Shown here in pieces: positions 45,042 through 55,422 of a stretch of 64,000 bases of DNA. Each line of letters starts with the position of its first letter. Position 1 is the stretch's first letter. Below the pieces are notes generated by a model. That model saw only the letters and a program-made list of their open reading frames with translations, had not been told where the DNA came from and did no database searches. This stretch comes from Humulus lupulus (lineage: Eukaryota; Streptophyta; Magnoliopsida; Rosales; Cannabaceae): positions 32,766,107 through 32,830,106 of the forward strand of contig NC_084802.1 of the NCBI RefSeq assembly GCF_963169125.1. Reading direction: 5' to 3'. A program made the position numbers and the translations under genes.

Positions 45042-46991
45042 CTCCTTCTTGATGGGTGGGGGTTTCTGGTAGGGGACCTCCTGATGACTTGCGAGATATA
45101 TCTCCGCTCGGCTCGCCGAAAGAGTGGTGTAATTGGTGAACCGAGGTTCATACTTAGTTGGCTTGTCGTTTGATCCCGACTTAGCCTTCTTTTCATTGTG
45201 GCGGTCAGACCCGTTATTCCCACGTTTCTTACCACCACTTTAATCATTTCCACCATTCTTGGGAGGATCAGTCGATCCGCTCGGATTGTTCAAGCCTTTC
45301 TCTCCCTTCTCAATCGCATCATCCAATTTCATATACTTGTCTGCCCGGTTAAGAAATTGTTGTAACGTTGAAATTGGGTTGCGATGAATACTGTCCTACA
45401 AAGGACTCCGATAGATTATGCCAGAAGAAATTGCCACCATCTTCCCCTCATCTCCAACTGCAGTAGCTCGGTTAGCTTCTCTCATGAACCTTTGTATGTA
45501 GTTCTTGAGAGATTCATCCTTTCCTTGTTTAATATCCGCCAAGTGATTGGCGTAAACTGGAGGGGTCCGAGCAGCACTGAACTGCCTGCAAAACTCTTTC
45601 CTGAAACTTTCCCAAGAAGTGATGGAATTTGGCTTAAATTTCCAATACCACTCCTAGGCAATGTCGGACAATGTAGTGGGGAAGACTCTGCACCGATAGT
45701 CATCACTCACTCCGAGCAACTCCATCTGGTCTTCGAATTTCCCCACATGCCTTATCGGATCTGCCTTTTCTGTATAAACTGGCAGTACCGGTGCTTTGTA
45801 CTTCACTGGTGGTTGGGCTGCTTTAATTCAAGCACAGAACGGGCTGCCACTCCTATGGTCTACTGGATCGATTGCAGAAGGTCGTTTCGACAGACCCTGA
45901 ACTGCTGCTGTCAGAGCATCAAGCTGGGCTTGGATGCCTGGGGCCACTGCTTGGGACTCATTCTCGGGACCGCCTGGTCGGGCGCTCCTATCCGGCGCAC
46001 CATCATCAAGTATTTCTACTTGACTGGTAAGTCGGCTCGGATCTCGCCCTTCGACCGGGACGGTCCTTCTCCTGTCAGCAATGACGTCTCTTAGATCCTT
46101 CTGAGTGGTATGCCTCCCTAACCGATCGAACACCGTACTTCAAGTTTTTTCAGAAGGCTTGCCGTGCGGGACATGCTCCTTGCCACTGCGCTGCTGGTTG
46201 GGATGCAGTGGTGGTCTTCCTGTCTGCGCTGGGCGATCTTTTCCTCCTCGATGGTTGTTATCATTTTTCTCCTTCGACTGGTCAGTGTGATGACTATCAG
46301 CCTCATCACGACCATGCCCATCTTTGAAGTGTGAAGTTTCTTTACCCCAAGGAGCTCTATTTTGCTCCTGCTTAGGTGGAGTTTTCTTACTGCCTGACTT
46401 ATGACTTCAGGATTTGGAAGTCTCTGATCAGTGGCTCCTGTAGGGGGTTCTGGAGTTCCCCCTTTGGGTTGAGGCAGTGCCTGATCGAACCCCATCTTCT
46501 TCCCGACCAGGTGGGTTACTACCACTCCTGTTTGGCCCTCGAGAGTTGGGTCTATTAGTGTTTTTGCGACCAGCTCCTATGGTCCTTGCTCCTGGGATGG
46601 CTGCTCCTCGTGCTGCAGCTTGGGCATTGGCCTGGGCCAGCTGCGTAGCTGCCTCTAGAGCGAGTGTAGCCTCGCGATGTCTCTTATCGGCCTCTTCTTG
46701 CTGTCGCCGGATCTCCTCACTCCTAGCGTCCATCTCCTGTCTTTGCTACTCAAATGCAGCCTTCTGCCTAGCCATTTCTTTAGCGAACACCTCCTGTCTG
46801 GCTTTGAATTGTGCCATTTCCTCCTGGAAAGCTCCCATGGCTTCCTGGAGTTGTTCAACCTCTGGAGTCACGTCCTCGAGCATGACTCTAGGCTCGGTCT
46901 CATGGTCTTAAGGGCCTGGACCTTCTGATCTAGCAGGCTCTTTAGAGGAACCTGGCTTCTTGGAGGCCACATTGGTGTTCTTAGGCGCCAT
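45042..46991 (-). pseudogene. Tat gag (same frame as pol)
   Basis: The minus-strand ATG at 46991 opens MAPKNTNVASKKPGSSKEP. A glutamine/glutamate-rich helical stretch follows (EEIRRQQEEADKRHREATLA near 46720), then a basic, low-complexity linker, and the capsid domain around 45800-45350 (DPIRHVGKFEDQME, WKFKPNSITSWESFRKEF, QGKDESLKNYIQRF). Nine stop codons interrupt the frame (for example near 46910, 46750, 46425, 45655 and 45400), yet it never shifts and runs straight into pol at 45041. Unlike many Ty3/gypsy elements there is no frame change between gag and pol. Confidence 0.85.
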
Positions 46992-47024
46992 AATGCTACA
47001 GGGATCGTCTATCTTTCTCTTCAG

Positions 47025-47046
47025 GCTCTCAATGAAAGCACCAAAA
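47025..47046 (-). other. Primer binding site of the Tat element
   Basis: On the minus strand, TTTTGGTGCTTTCATTGAGA directly follows the 5' LTR end. Its position and the TGG start mark it as the tRNA primer site. The tRNA identity is not determined. Confidence 0.7.
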
Positions 47047-47834
47047 TGTTTACCGTGTTTTTGGCCAACGACGCGTAGACGTCAAAACGACAAAAACCTT
47101 CAAAAGAAATAAACAACACAGACAATTTTTATAGTAGTTCAGCCTCAATGTGTTGGTAATAGCCTAATCCACTTAGAGTTATGATTATAGATCTACACTC
47201 AAGATCAGATGAACCTGAGTCAACTGAGTTTCTTCAGTGCAGATTACAAGAATACAAGAGTTCTCTCGATACAATTACTCTCTCTCTAGAAAATTAGAAT
47301 TCGGAACCCCTAGTATGGTGCCATGAGCCTTGTATTTATAGGCTCTGGATCGTACAGATGATGTCCCCATAATCGGGATATTTTATTATTCTCACTATAT
47401 TTAATTTACAATAATATTCAAAATATAACGATACACTATATTTATGGGATAATCTGAGAGATTCCCGCGCAGGTAAGACCGATTCTTGTTGAAGCCGTTT
47501 TTGGGATCTTTTGTGTAGCCCTGCTCTGTCTAGTTGATCCACATCACATTCAGGCTGGTTGGCCAAACCTTCACTGGTCGGCCAAACACTTTACTGGGCG
47601 GACACGCACCTGACTGGGCAGACATGCACCTGACTGGTCGGCCAAGGTCATGCCTGGGCAGACAAACATGTGACTGGTCGGCCAAGGTCATGACTGGTCG
47701 GTCATGACACTTGACTGGCCAGTCAAAATTCTTCACTGGTCTACCGGGTCACTCCTAAGCCAGATTACCCAACCATTCATTGTCATTTGTCATTTCTATT
47801 GCCACGTCATCGTTTTCAAATTTTGGGGATAACA
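47047..47834 (-). repeat. 5' LTR of the Tat element, 788 bp
   Basis: On the minus strand it begins TGTTATCCCC and ends GGTAAACA. TATA box on minus at about 47332-47342. It matches 34910-35757 but lacks one 60-bp unit of the CTGGTCGGCCAAGG cluster, and its final bases read GGTAAACA instead of GGTCAACA. Confidence 0.93.
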
Positions 47835-47839
47835 CACGA

Positions 47840-49701
47840 AAATAGGTAAAATTATATTAATTCATTGGAATAATTATTCTTATGCGCTAAGACTTAAAAT
47901 AGCAAATGGTCCAAAAGAGTTGGTCTCAACATGATTATAATTATAAATTAGGTAGTTCCTAGCAACTACCTAATCCTAACATATAACTGCAATAAACACA
48001 TTAACATATAACTACTAATGTGGCATGTTGACATTTTAGGAACATTTTATATATTTATATAGTAAGCCATCAAATGTTAAAACTAATTTGATATTTAAAC
48101 AACTAGATAATAATAAAAACAAATTTGTTAGTGTGAAATGGTGGAATGTATGTGTGTATATATATGTGTGTGTGGTCTAGTAAAATAAAATGGAAATACT
48201 GGAGGGAGAGAAATGAAATGAATGATGTTACGATATTGGTCTTGTTCACTATAATAAGTCTTAATATAAATAAATAAACAAATCGTTGGTGGGTCATTGT
48301 TAAGCGTTGTACAACCTCACTAATGCCTATGTTATTATTATTATAACTATTATTACAAGCTGGAGTTTTTTAGGGATGGTGTCCAGCAAGGCAGTACTAG
48401 TACTTTAAAATCTGCACAAAATTCTTCAATGATTACTCTCATCGAGCCATTACAAGTCAATGTGTAACAAAACCTCAAAACTAAATCAACTTAATATATG
48501 AAATGATTGGTCCATATAAGCTTAAAAATAGATGATAAAAATACGTAGTAAATTGACTACCCTTTTGAGATTTACACTACTGAGTGAGTGAATGAGTGAG
48601 TTGGGTGTGTATGGTTAAATTAAAAACAGAAAAAAAAAAATGAGATCAATATATAAATGAAAAGACATCGTATGCCAGTATTTTTCTACACTCAACTTTA
48701 CCAACCAAAAAATAGTAATATTATTCAATACTCAACAAAAGCTTTGTTTTGTGGTGATGAAATGATGATGATGATGATGTCGAGTATCTTGTTATTTTCT
48801 ATTCAGAAAATGAAAAGTCGGTTTGAACTAAAATGCAGAAAATGGGTTAAAAACAACACAAGGAGTTGGGCTGTCATATCAAGAGATGGTAGTTGAGAGA
48901 GAGACCCTTAAGTGTAATTTTGGTTTGTTTTAATTATTCATTGGTTAGTAAGGTACTTTCATAACATTAATTGTGGATTGTTTATTCTTTGATTGTTGTA
49001 TTAGTTAGTCTTTTTCTTAAAGTAATTGATATTTCAGCACCAAATATGGATATCAGTGACCAAAATCTAGGTGATCCACCTGGACAAAAGCTGAGCTGAG
49101 ATCTCATATGATATAATTTGAACAGTTTTCATTTATTATAGAGATTAGCTTAAAGTATAGAGTCACAATAACTTAAACTAGAATCAAGGATGATTATTTA
49201 AACTACTCTTAACTAAAACTAAAACCTTTCAAGTCAAGAAAGCCCTTTTTAACTAACCTGAGTTAATCAAATTTTAAAAGATACGTTAATACATTTGAAG
49301 ATTAGCTTTAAGGGTACTTCATTTTTTATTATTAATTTATTGTTCATCTTTACTAGGAGAAGCTGGCCTAGCTTTAAGCATTAAGCTTTTACCTTGTCCG
49401 AACTGGTTGGACAAAAATGTAAAAAATATTCCTCAACAGAACACAAAGAACATCATTGAAGCATCATCCATAACATCTCCTTACTCTGTATATTGTGAAG
49501 TAATTAACTATGGAACAAGAAAAAGATGAAGAGAATACGCAGTCAATTAGTCTTAACTCTATATGAAAGGAGTAAGAGAATTTCTCTTTTGGTATTTCTA
49601 ATATGTTACAGACAAACAGAATAAAAAAAAAAAAACTCTTGCCATTTTTTTTATACATTTGGAGAAGAAGAAATTAAAAAAAAAAAAAAAAAAACAAAGT
49701 T
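47840..49701. other. Intergenic DNA, no supported gene
   Basis: AT-rich, with a (GAT)n microsatellite at about 48758-48780 and several short frames that I do not support. The last few hundred bases should contain the 3'UTR of the minus-strand ATL gene. Poly-A runs lie at about 49622-49634 and 49676-49694. Confidence 0.6.
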
Positions 49702-50886
49702 TCAATTGGGAATGATAGAATCTTTTCCTTTGCCATACCTTGTAAAGATAAATCTCCCTGTTGAAATGGATCTTCTCATAGCAAGAGGACTCCTTACCAT
49801 GTTGAGAACTCCACTTCCCTCATTGGGTTTGAAATGTTGTCCTCCTTTTGAGTTTGATGAGGTACCAATTCCCCTTGACAACAACTCAAGATCTTTCTCA
49901 ATCTGAATGATCAAATCACCATCATCATCATCATCATCATCTTCATCATCACCAGCTCGCAATATATCAGCCACTGAAAGACGATGATCATTACAAAAAT
50001 TATGACAATTCAATGACACTGATCTCCTGAGTGGTTGAATCTGAACTCCATGATCATATTCATATCCAAATTCATGATGAATTGCCTGATCCTGACTAAA
50101 ATCCCCAGTTGGGGTCTTAGGCTCGTCTCCTTCTACCTCTTCTAGAAAACCCGATTCGGAATCGTGAACCACAATCACAACAGCCTCGTTGCTTCTGCTC
50201 TGGTACTCCATGGCGGAGGAGACAGTGCTCAACTCTGGTAGAGGCATTACACCAGTAACAAAGGGTGCAATATTGGATCGGCAAAGGGGACAGCTGGAGT
50301 GGGATTTCAACCAAGTATCAATACAAGGAACATGAAAAGCATGGTTGCACTTGGGAAGCAATCTAAGACCCTCGTTTTCTTCGAACTCACTAAGACAAAC
50401 AGAGCAGTCAGAACCTTCCACCAACCCATCACCTTTCTTGTACTTGTACACCTTAATGGACTTGATCAAACCCTCTTCCAGCCCGGAGGAAGGAGACTGA
50501 CACGACTGGTCAGAAGAAGCAGTGGTCTGGTGGGGATTAGTGGCGTTTGCAGGGTCAGTTCCAGCAGCAGCAGCAGCGTCGTCGTTTCCTCCAGCTCCGC
50601 CGCGGCGGCGTCGGCAGTACTTGGAGATGATGGTGTAGTAACTCAACAAGATGAAGGCGCTGGCCAAGATGCCGATGACAGCTATGATGAGAGGAGAGAA
50701 GTCAGTGGAAGAAGAGTCGTGGCCGTGGTCGGTGATGTCGTATTGGTCGGGAAAGTCGAAAGGAGGCGGAGGTGGGTAGACGATGTAGCACCATTGTGGG
50801 CAGTAGACGCTGCACAGGCCTTGAGAGCAGTCTCTGTATGCGTCGTATGGCGCCCATGGATTTGGGTTGTTGCCAACAGATCCCAT
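49702..50886 (-). CDS. ATL-family RING-H2 E3 ubiquitin ligase, membrane-anchored (ATL51/52-like)
   Basis: Single-exon gene of 394 codons from ATG at 50886. ATL proteins are plant membrane-bound ubiquitin ligases that pass ubiquitin from an E2 to target proteins. The N-terminus [15 protein letters not shown], a Cys-rich [15 protein letters not shown] and a poly-proline stretch recall the ATL51/52 group. A transmembrane helix spans about residues 63-88 ([20 protein letters not shown]). The GLD region lies at about 135-155. The RING-H2 finger has C161, C164, C180, H182, H185, C188, C199, C202 with canonical spacing. The tail has an acidic D-run and a conserved basic end ([16 protein letters not shown]). 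An in-frame ATG 51 bases upstream (50937) would add a valine-rich stretch encoded by a GTG/GTT repeat. I prefer 50886 because family members begin MGS. Confidence 0.93.
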   Translation of the reverse strand: MGSVGNNPNPWAPYDAYRDCSQGLCSVYCPQWCYIVYPPPPPFDFPDQYDITDHGHDSSSTDFSPLIIAVIGILASAFILLSYYTIISKYCRRRRGGAGGNDDAAAAAGTDPANATNPHQTTASSDQSCQSPSSGLEEGLIKSIKVYKYKKGDGLVEGSDCSVCLSEFEENEGLRLLPKCNHAFHVPCIDTWLKSHSSCPLCRSNIAPFVTGVMPLPELSTVSSAMEYQSRSNEAVVIVVHDSESGFLEEVEGDEPKTPTGDFSQDQAIHHEFGYEYDHGVQIQPLRRSVSLNCHNFCNDHRLSVADILRAGDDEDDDDDDDGDLIIQIEKDLELLSRGIGTSSNSKGGQHFKPNEGSGVLNMVRSPLAMRRSISTGRFIFTRYGKGKDSIIPN

Positions 50887-51351
50887 CCCCACAACCACAA
50901 CCTCAGAGATTATCACCACCACCACCACCACAACCACCTACTACTACTACTTATTAGATAGATCTTGTAAAGATTATATTTTTATTTGCTTGGTATTTGT
51001 TGTTGTTCATGATATTCTTGAGAGAGAGAGAGAGAGGAAAGTTGAGGAGGTGGGGTAATGTATGTGTCTTCTACTTATCATCTTTAGTTTACTACTTTTC
51101 TTTTTGTTTATTATTCCTCTCTTCTTTTGCTACTTTTTGTTTGTTCTTTGGAAATTGTCGTTTAGGGAGGGAGATGTGTTTTGTTGACTAAATGAAGTAA
51201 ATGAATGAGAAAAAGAGGAGTGAAATAATTATATTGGTTGGGTTAATTAGTGGGTGAGAGAGAGAGAGAGTAGAAACTAGAAAAGGGTAGGGAGGATGTA
51301 ATAGTGTGAGTTCATTGCTATGCTATAGTGTTAGTATATATATATATATAT
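50887..51351 (-). promoter_or_regulatory. Upstream region/5'UTR of the ATL gene
   Basis: It contains a (CCA/CTA)n stretch directly before the start (50905-50955), GA/CT microsatellites at 51021-51036 and about 51257-51270, and a (TA)n run at about 51335-51353. On the minus strand the CT runs form a pyrimidine-rich leader typical of plant 5'UTRs. No TATA box can be fixed with confidence. Confidence 0.5.
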
Positions 51352-51972
51352 ATAAAAGCGTGCAATATTTACTTTTATTTATAAAATTTATTAATTATTT
51401 TTATTAAATTTATATTAATATTATATAAATTTTGAAATAAATAATTTATTTATTTTTGTTTAATTTTATGTTTGTTATAGTTTTTGAATTTGGGGGTAAC
51501 AATAAGAGATTATATATTATATGTTTAATATAATATTAAATATTATAAGTAGATTTTAAATTTAAGTTTTTTGCTAATTTTTTTTAATAAAAAAGTAATT
51601 TGTTGCTAATTCACACCATATTATATTATATATTTAATATGATATTATTCTAATAAGTAAGTTTAAGTTTAATTAAATTTTATTTAAATTATAAAATATA
51701 TGATTTTATTATTTTTAAATAATTATCATTGTAAAATATCTGAAAATGTCATATTTTAATTTATTTAATTATTTTTTATTTTTAAATAATTATCATTGTA
51801 AAATATCTCAAAAATATCATATTTTAATTTTTTTAATTATTTATTTTATTTAAGTTTAAGGGTTTATAAACTATGGTTAAATATAAAAATATTTCGTTAA
51901 GGTTAACATTAAAAAAATAAAAAACCGTTAAAACTAAAAATTTCGTTATCTACACACTTATTATATAGAAGA
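51352..51972 (-). mobile_element. Short non-autonomous Helitron, second copy
   Basis: The minus strand starts TCTTCTATATAATAAGTGTG at 51972 and matches 33137-33773 along its length, with small indels. The 3' end reaches ATTGCACGC, then a (TA)n run replaces the final CTAG. Compared with this copy, the one at 33137 has TG or CA where this one has CG (for example AACGG against AACAG), so this copy keeps more CpG. It ends about 470 bp upstream of the ATL start codon. Confidence 0.72.
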
Positions 51973-54900
51973 TATATTAGGGAATTTTTGAAAAATATGA
52001 ATTTTTAATAGTTAATGTATAAAAATATGTGTTAACCATATTCCTAACTTTTCTAAACTTAATTTTTAAAAATCCATACTTTTTTTTATCTATTAAGTTT
52101 CATATTTTCTTATAAAGCCATATATAAAACTTTGTAAAATTAAAAAAAAAAAAAAAAAAAAAGCCTGAGAAACAATAACACATTTAAATTCCCATAAAAA
52201 AAAGTTAAGTAGCAAAAAAAATTATATATAGTGTAATTTTCACTATTTTTTACATATTTGCAGTGCCATGTTTGAGTATAGGTGCACTAAGCCCACACTC
52301 AGGACCCCACTCTCCTAAATTTTAAAAAATATCAATTTTTACATGCAAAAAAGTCTCCAAATTTAAAAAAAAATATCATTTTAGGCGTAAAAATTATTTG
52401 TTTTGGGCCTCACCTTTCTTAGGCACGCCCCTGTATTCCAAGTTGAATTTTTTTTTATAAGGAGAGATATGAAAACAGTAAATCTCCCTATTGGATCTCA
52501 CATACTGAGAGCTGAGAGCTGATATGAAATTAAATTAATAACTATATATATATATATATAAAAGGAGGTTGTTTGGTGACACTTAAAAAAATAATTTTTT
52601 ATTTAATTAATTAAAATTTTAAAAATTAAATATAAAATGTGTTTAATAATTCTATTTTTATTTATTATTTTTTTAAATTTTAATTAAAATTTATTAAAAT
52701 TTGAAAATAAAAAATTTTCACTTTTAATTTTTTTTAAATAATTTTTATTTTTTCCTTTTATTTTTTATTCTTTTCTCCAAATCAACACTTTATATTGATA
52801 AACAAAAAATAAAAATTAAAATTATCAAACACGTTTATTATTTTTTGTTTTTAAAAACAAAAAACAAAAATAATTAACAAATATATTTTTATTTTTTAAA
52901 AATAAAAAAACAAAAATAAAATAATATTTTTATTTTGTGTTTAAAAAATTCAAAAACAAAAATAGTCCAATATTATATACTTTCTGGTGTATTTCTGGTG
53001 TAAGTTAACAATATTCAGTAGTTTTTTTTTTAGATATATGTATATATATTCAATTGTGCAAACACTTTGTGTAATTATGTGAAAAGAAAGGAAAGGGATT
53101 GGAGGAGCTAAGCTACCATTACCAACACTTGTCAACTAACTCAACCAATGGCATTGTGACATCTTCACAAAGTGTCAAGACAATTGTGTGACGTTACCTA
53201 AGTTTAAGCAACAATTGTCACATGCAACAAGGCCACCCATTAACAAAAAATAAATAATAATTTTAAACAAAAAAGAAACCATACTTGGTGGTAGGCCAAT
53301 GGCGTGGAGGCTTCAACACCATACAAATGCAAAGCGATTGGCTTCTTTTACAATTGGAAGATAGTAATGAAAACCATGTGATTGCAGCCTCCCTCCCATT
53401 CTTCTCAAACTCTTTCAATAAATCTATCACTATTGATTTTTCTTTTTACCATTTACATGGTTTTAATTGATTGGACCTCATCCATTATTTAGTGTTTTTA
53501 ATAATTTTCTTTTTCTTTTTTTTACTTACATTCTAAATCCAATCAAATTAAAACATTTGGATCATAAAAAGTTACAAGTTTCTAGATTAATGTGTATCTA
53601 AGATGTTTTTCACGGTGATTGAATCTAAAACTGTTTTTATGTTTTGTTCAAATTTTAAGAAGTAAAGTGATTAATTTGTGTAGGTCCCACATCTATTTCA
53701 AAAGTAAAGTGAAACATTTTATATACAAGAGTTTAATATTACCTCCATCCTAAACTCATCTACACGTTACAAGACAACTCAACTACTCAAAACAAACACC
53801 CCTATCCCTTAATTTTTTTGTTTACCCTTGTTTATTGTAATTATTACACGTTACAATGTTATCTAGCTTTTTTTTTTTTTTTTTTAAATCATGACCTATT
53901 ATAATCTATTAGTACATGACATCGTGAGCCTCATTCTCACAATATTAATTATCAAAAACAAATATTACCCATAATTTATCAAAAACAAATATTACCCATA
54001 ATTGAAGATGCTTCAGGTGACTGCAACACTCAAAGTATTTAATCTTATTCTCCAATAGTGATACCATGTCTTTTGGTACATTTTTAAAGAAGAGTAGTGT
54101 CAAACAACTCGTAAGGAGGGGACCAAAAACCCCACCACAAAGAAATTCAATAAACACAACCAAACATAAGGCACGATACTTCATATAATGTGCACAATAT
54201 ATATTTACAAACAAATGCAAGGGAGCCAACATCTCTTGGTTACCTCTGGCTTTTCAATTTGGTTCATTGGGTGCTAGGGAATTTTTTTTTTTTTTTAATG
54301 CTAAAGCTCATACAATCATGAATACCAAGTACACTAAGTAGTATTGAGTTAATAATCCATATGCCAAATGATTTCTATTGTTTGAATGGTTATAATTACC
54401 ACGGTGAAATTTGAGACCATTATCTCTGAATTTAAGAATGATGGATTTGCTTTCTGCTTTATAAACTATAGCTAGAGCCAACGAACCTAAAACAATGCAT
54501 GTGGAAAGCATCAAATGTGTGGTCAACATCCACTCCAACACTGCAGCCCTACAAGGGTGGTTCTTTCTTCTATTTTTTCCCCACAAACCCCAAAACCCCT
54601 TCAGGAAGCCATTCATATATTAGCTACTTTGCTTCTCTTCTTCACTATGGTAATCCTACTCAGTTTGCTTTTTCATATGTTTCATCAAATCTATCTTATT
54701 TTGCCATGCAAGAAAACAATCTTGATCTAAGAATGGCAAAATTACCCGACCGGGAAAAAATCTCGATCAAAAGAATGCATGATGGTTTTCCCCGCCCTGC
54801 AAAAAACTCGCTCCATAACAAGTCAGACTCCCTTCTGCATTCTTTTGAGTATGCAAGGAGATGAAAACATCAATGCAGATTTCACCTAACAAATTTCATC

Positions 54901-55422
54901 ACACTCAACTTGTTATATGCTATATTACAGTGTTATATTAAAGCCATTACATTAATCTTGTGCCATCAGAATCTCAAAAACCATGAAAAGCAAAATCTAT
55001 AAGAAGAAGAGAAATTTAACTTGAAGAGTACACAACAAGATTCTAATATATGGATTCTAATGTATCATAAAGTTGAACAAAGTCATATTCCTTCTGCTAC
55101 TTTTAACTTAAAAATTATGATCCCAACAATTTCACTGAGTAGAATGTCGGTTGTAGCAAAGTAAAAGCATTTCAAGTGCCTTCATCAATGTGGTAATACA
55201 TAAAAATATAGTGGAATTTATCATTGCATGCTAATCTGGTATACAACAAGCCTATTTTGTTGCCAATTATGGTCAAAATTATACAATAAAGTAGAAAACT
55301 ATAGACACAGCAACACTTTTACTAAAATCAAAACTGAAGAGATAAATTATTCTTTAATTTATGGTTTTTGTTCTTTCTACTAAGAATGAATATTGGCTTT
55401 AAAAATGCTTTGTTGGGGGGGG
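51973..55422. other. Intergenic DNA, no supported gene
   Basis: Mostly AT-rich. 52560-52980 is a very AT-rich block with TTTGGTGACAC near the left and ATCAAACACGTTTATT inside, possibly a decayed MITE. Poly-A/T runs lie at about 52141-52161, 53871-53885 and 54284-54297. A pair of 29-bp tandem copies (ATCAAAAACAAATATTACCCATAATT) lies at about 53950-54003. The open frames at 54308-54616 (minus) and 54499-54864 (plus) overlap each other and match nothing I recognise. DNA just left of 55423 would be the 3'UTR of the next gene. Confidence 0.5.

Larger units (their letters stand above)
34910..47834 (-). mobile_element. Full-length Tat-type Ty3/gypsy retrotransposon with an antisense gene
   Basis: Minus-strand element of 12.9 kb. 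In its own direction: 5' LTR (47834-47047), PBS, gag (from 46991), pol to 40695, spacer, antisense gene (37186-39723 on plus), polypurine tract, 3' LTR (35757-34910). The 5-bp target duplication CACGA is at 34905-34909 and 47835-47839. LTRs differ by roughly 17 substitutions over about 785 aligned bases (near 2%), plus one missing 60-bp repeat unit. Integrase, RNase H and protease all look like Tat; there is no chromodomain. Confidence 0.95.

Noticed and set aside
45384..46911. Plus-strand frames of 236 and 144 codons
   Set aside because: They are antisense shadows of gag on the minus strand, which has recognisable capsid motifs.
50299..50961. 220-codon plus-strand frame
   Set aside because: It is opposite the ATL gene; the valine/serine-rich text comes from the complement of that coding sequence.
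54308..54864. Pair of overlapping frames of 102 and 121 codons on opposite strands
   Set aside because: Neither has a recognisable domain and they overlap; coding status cannot be supported.
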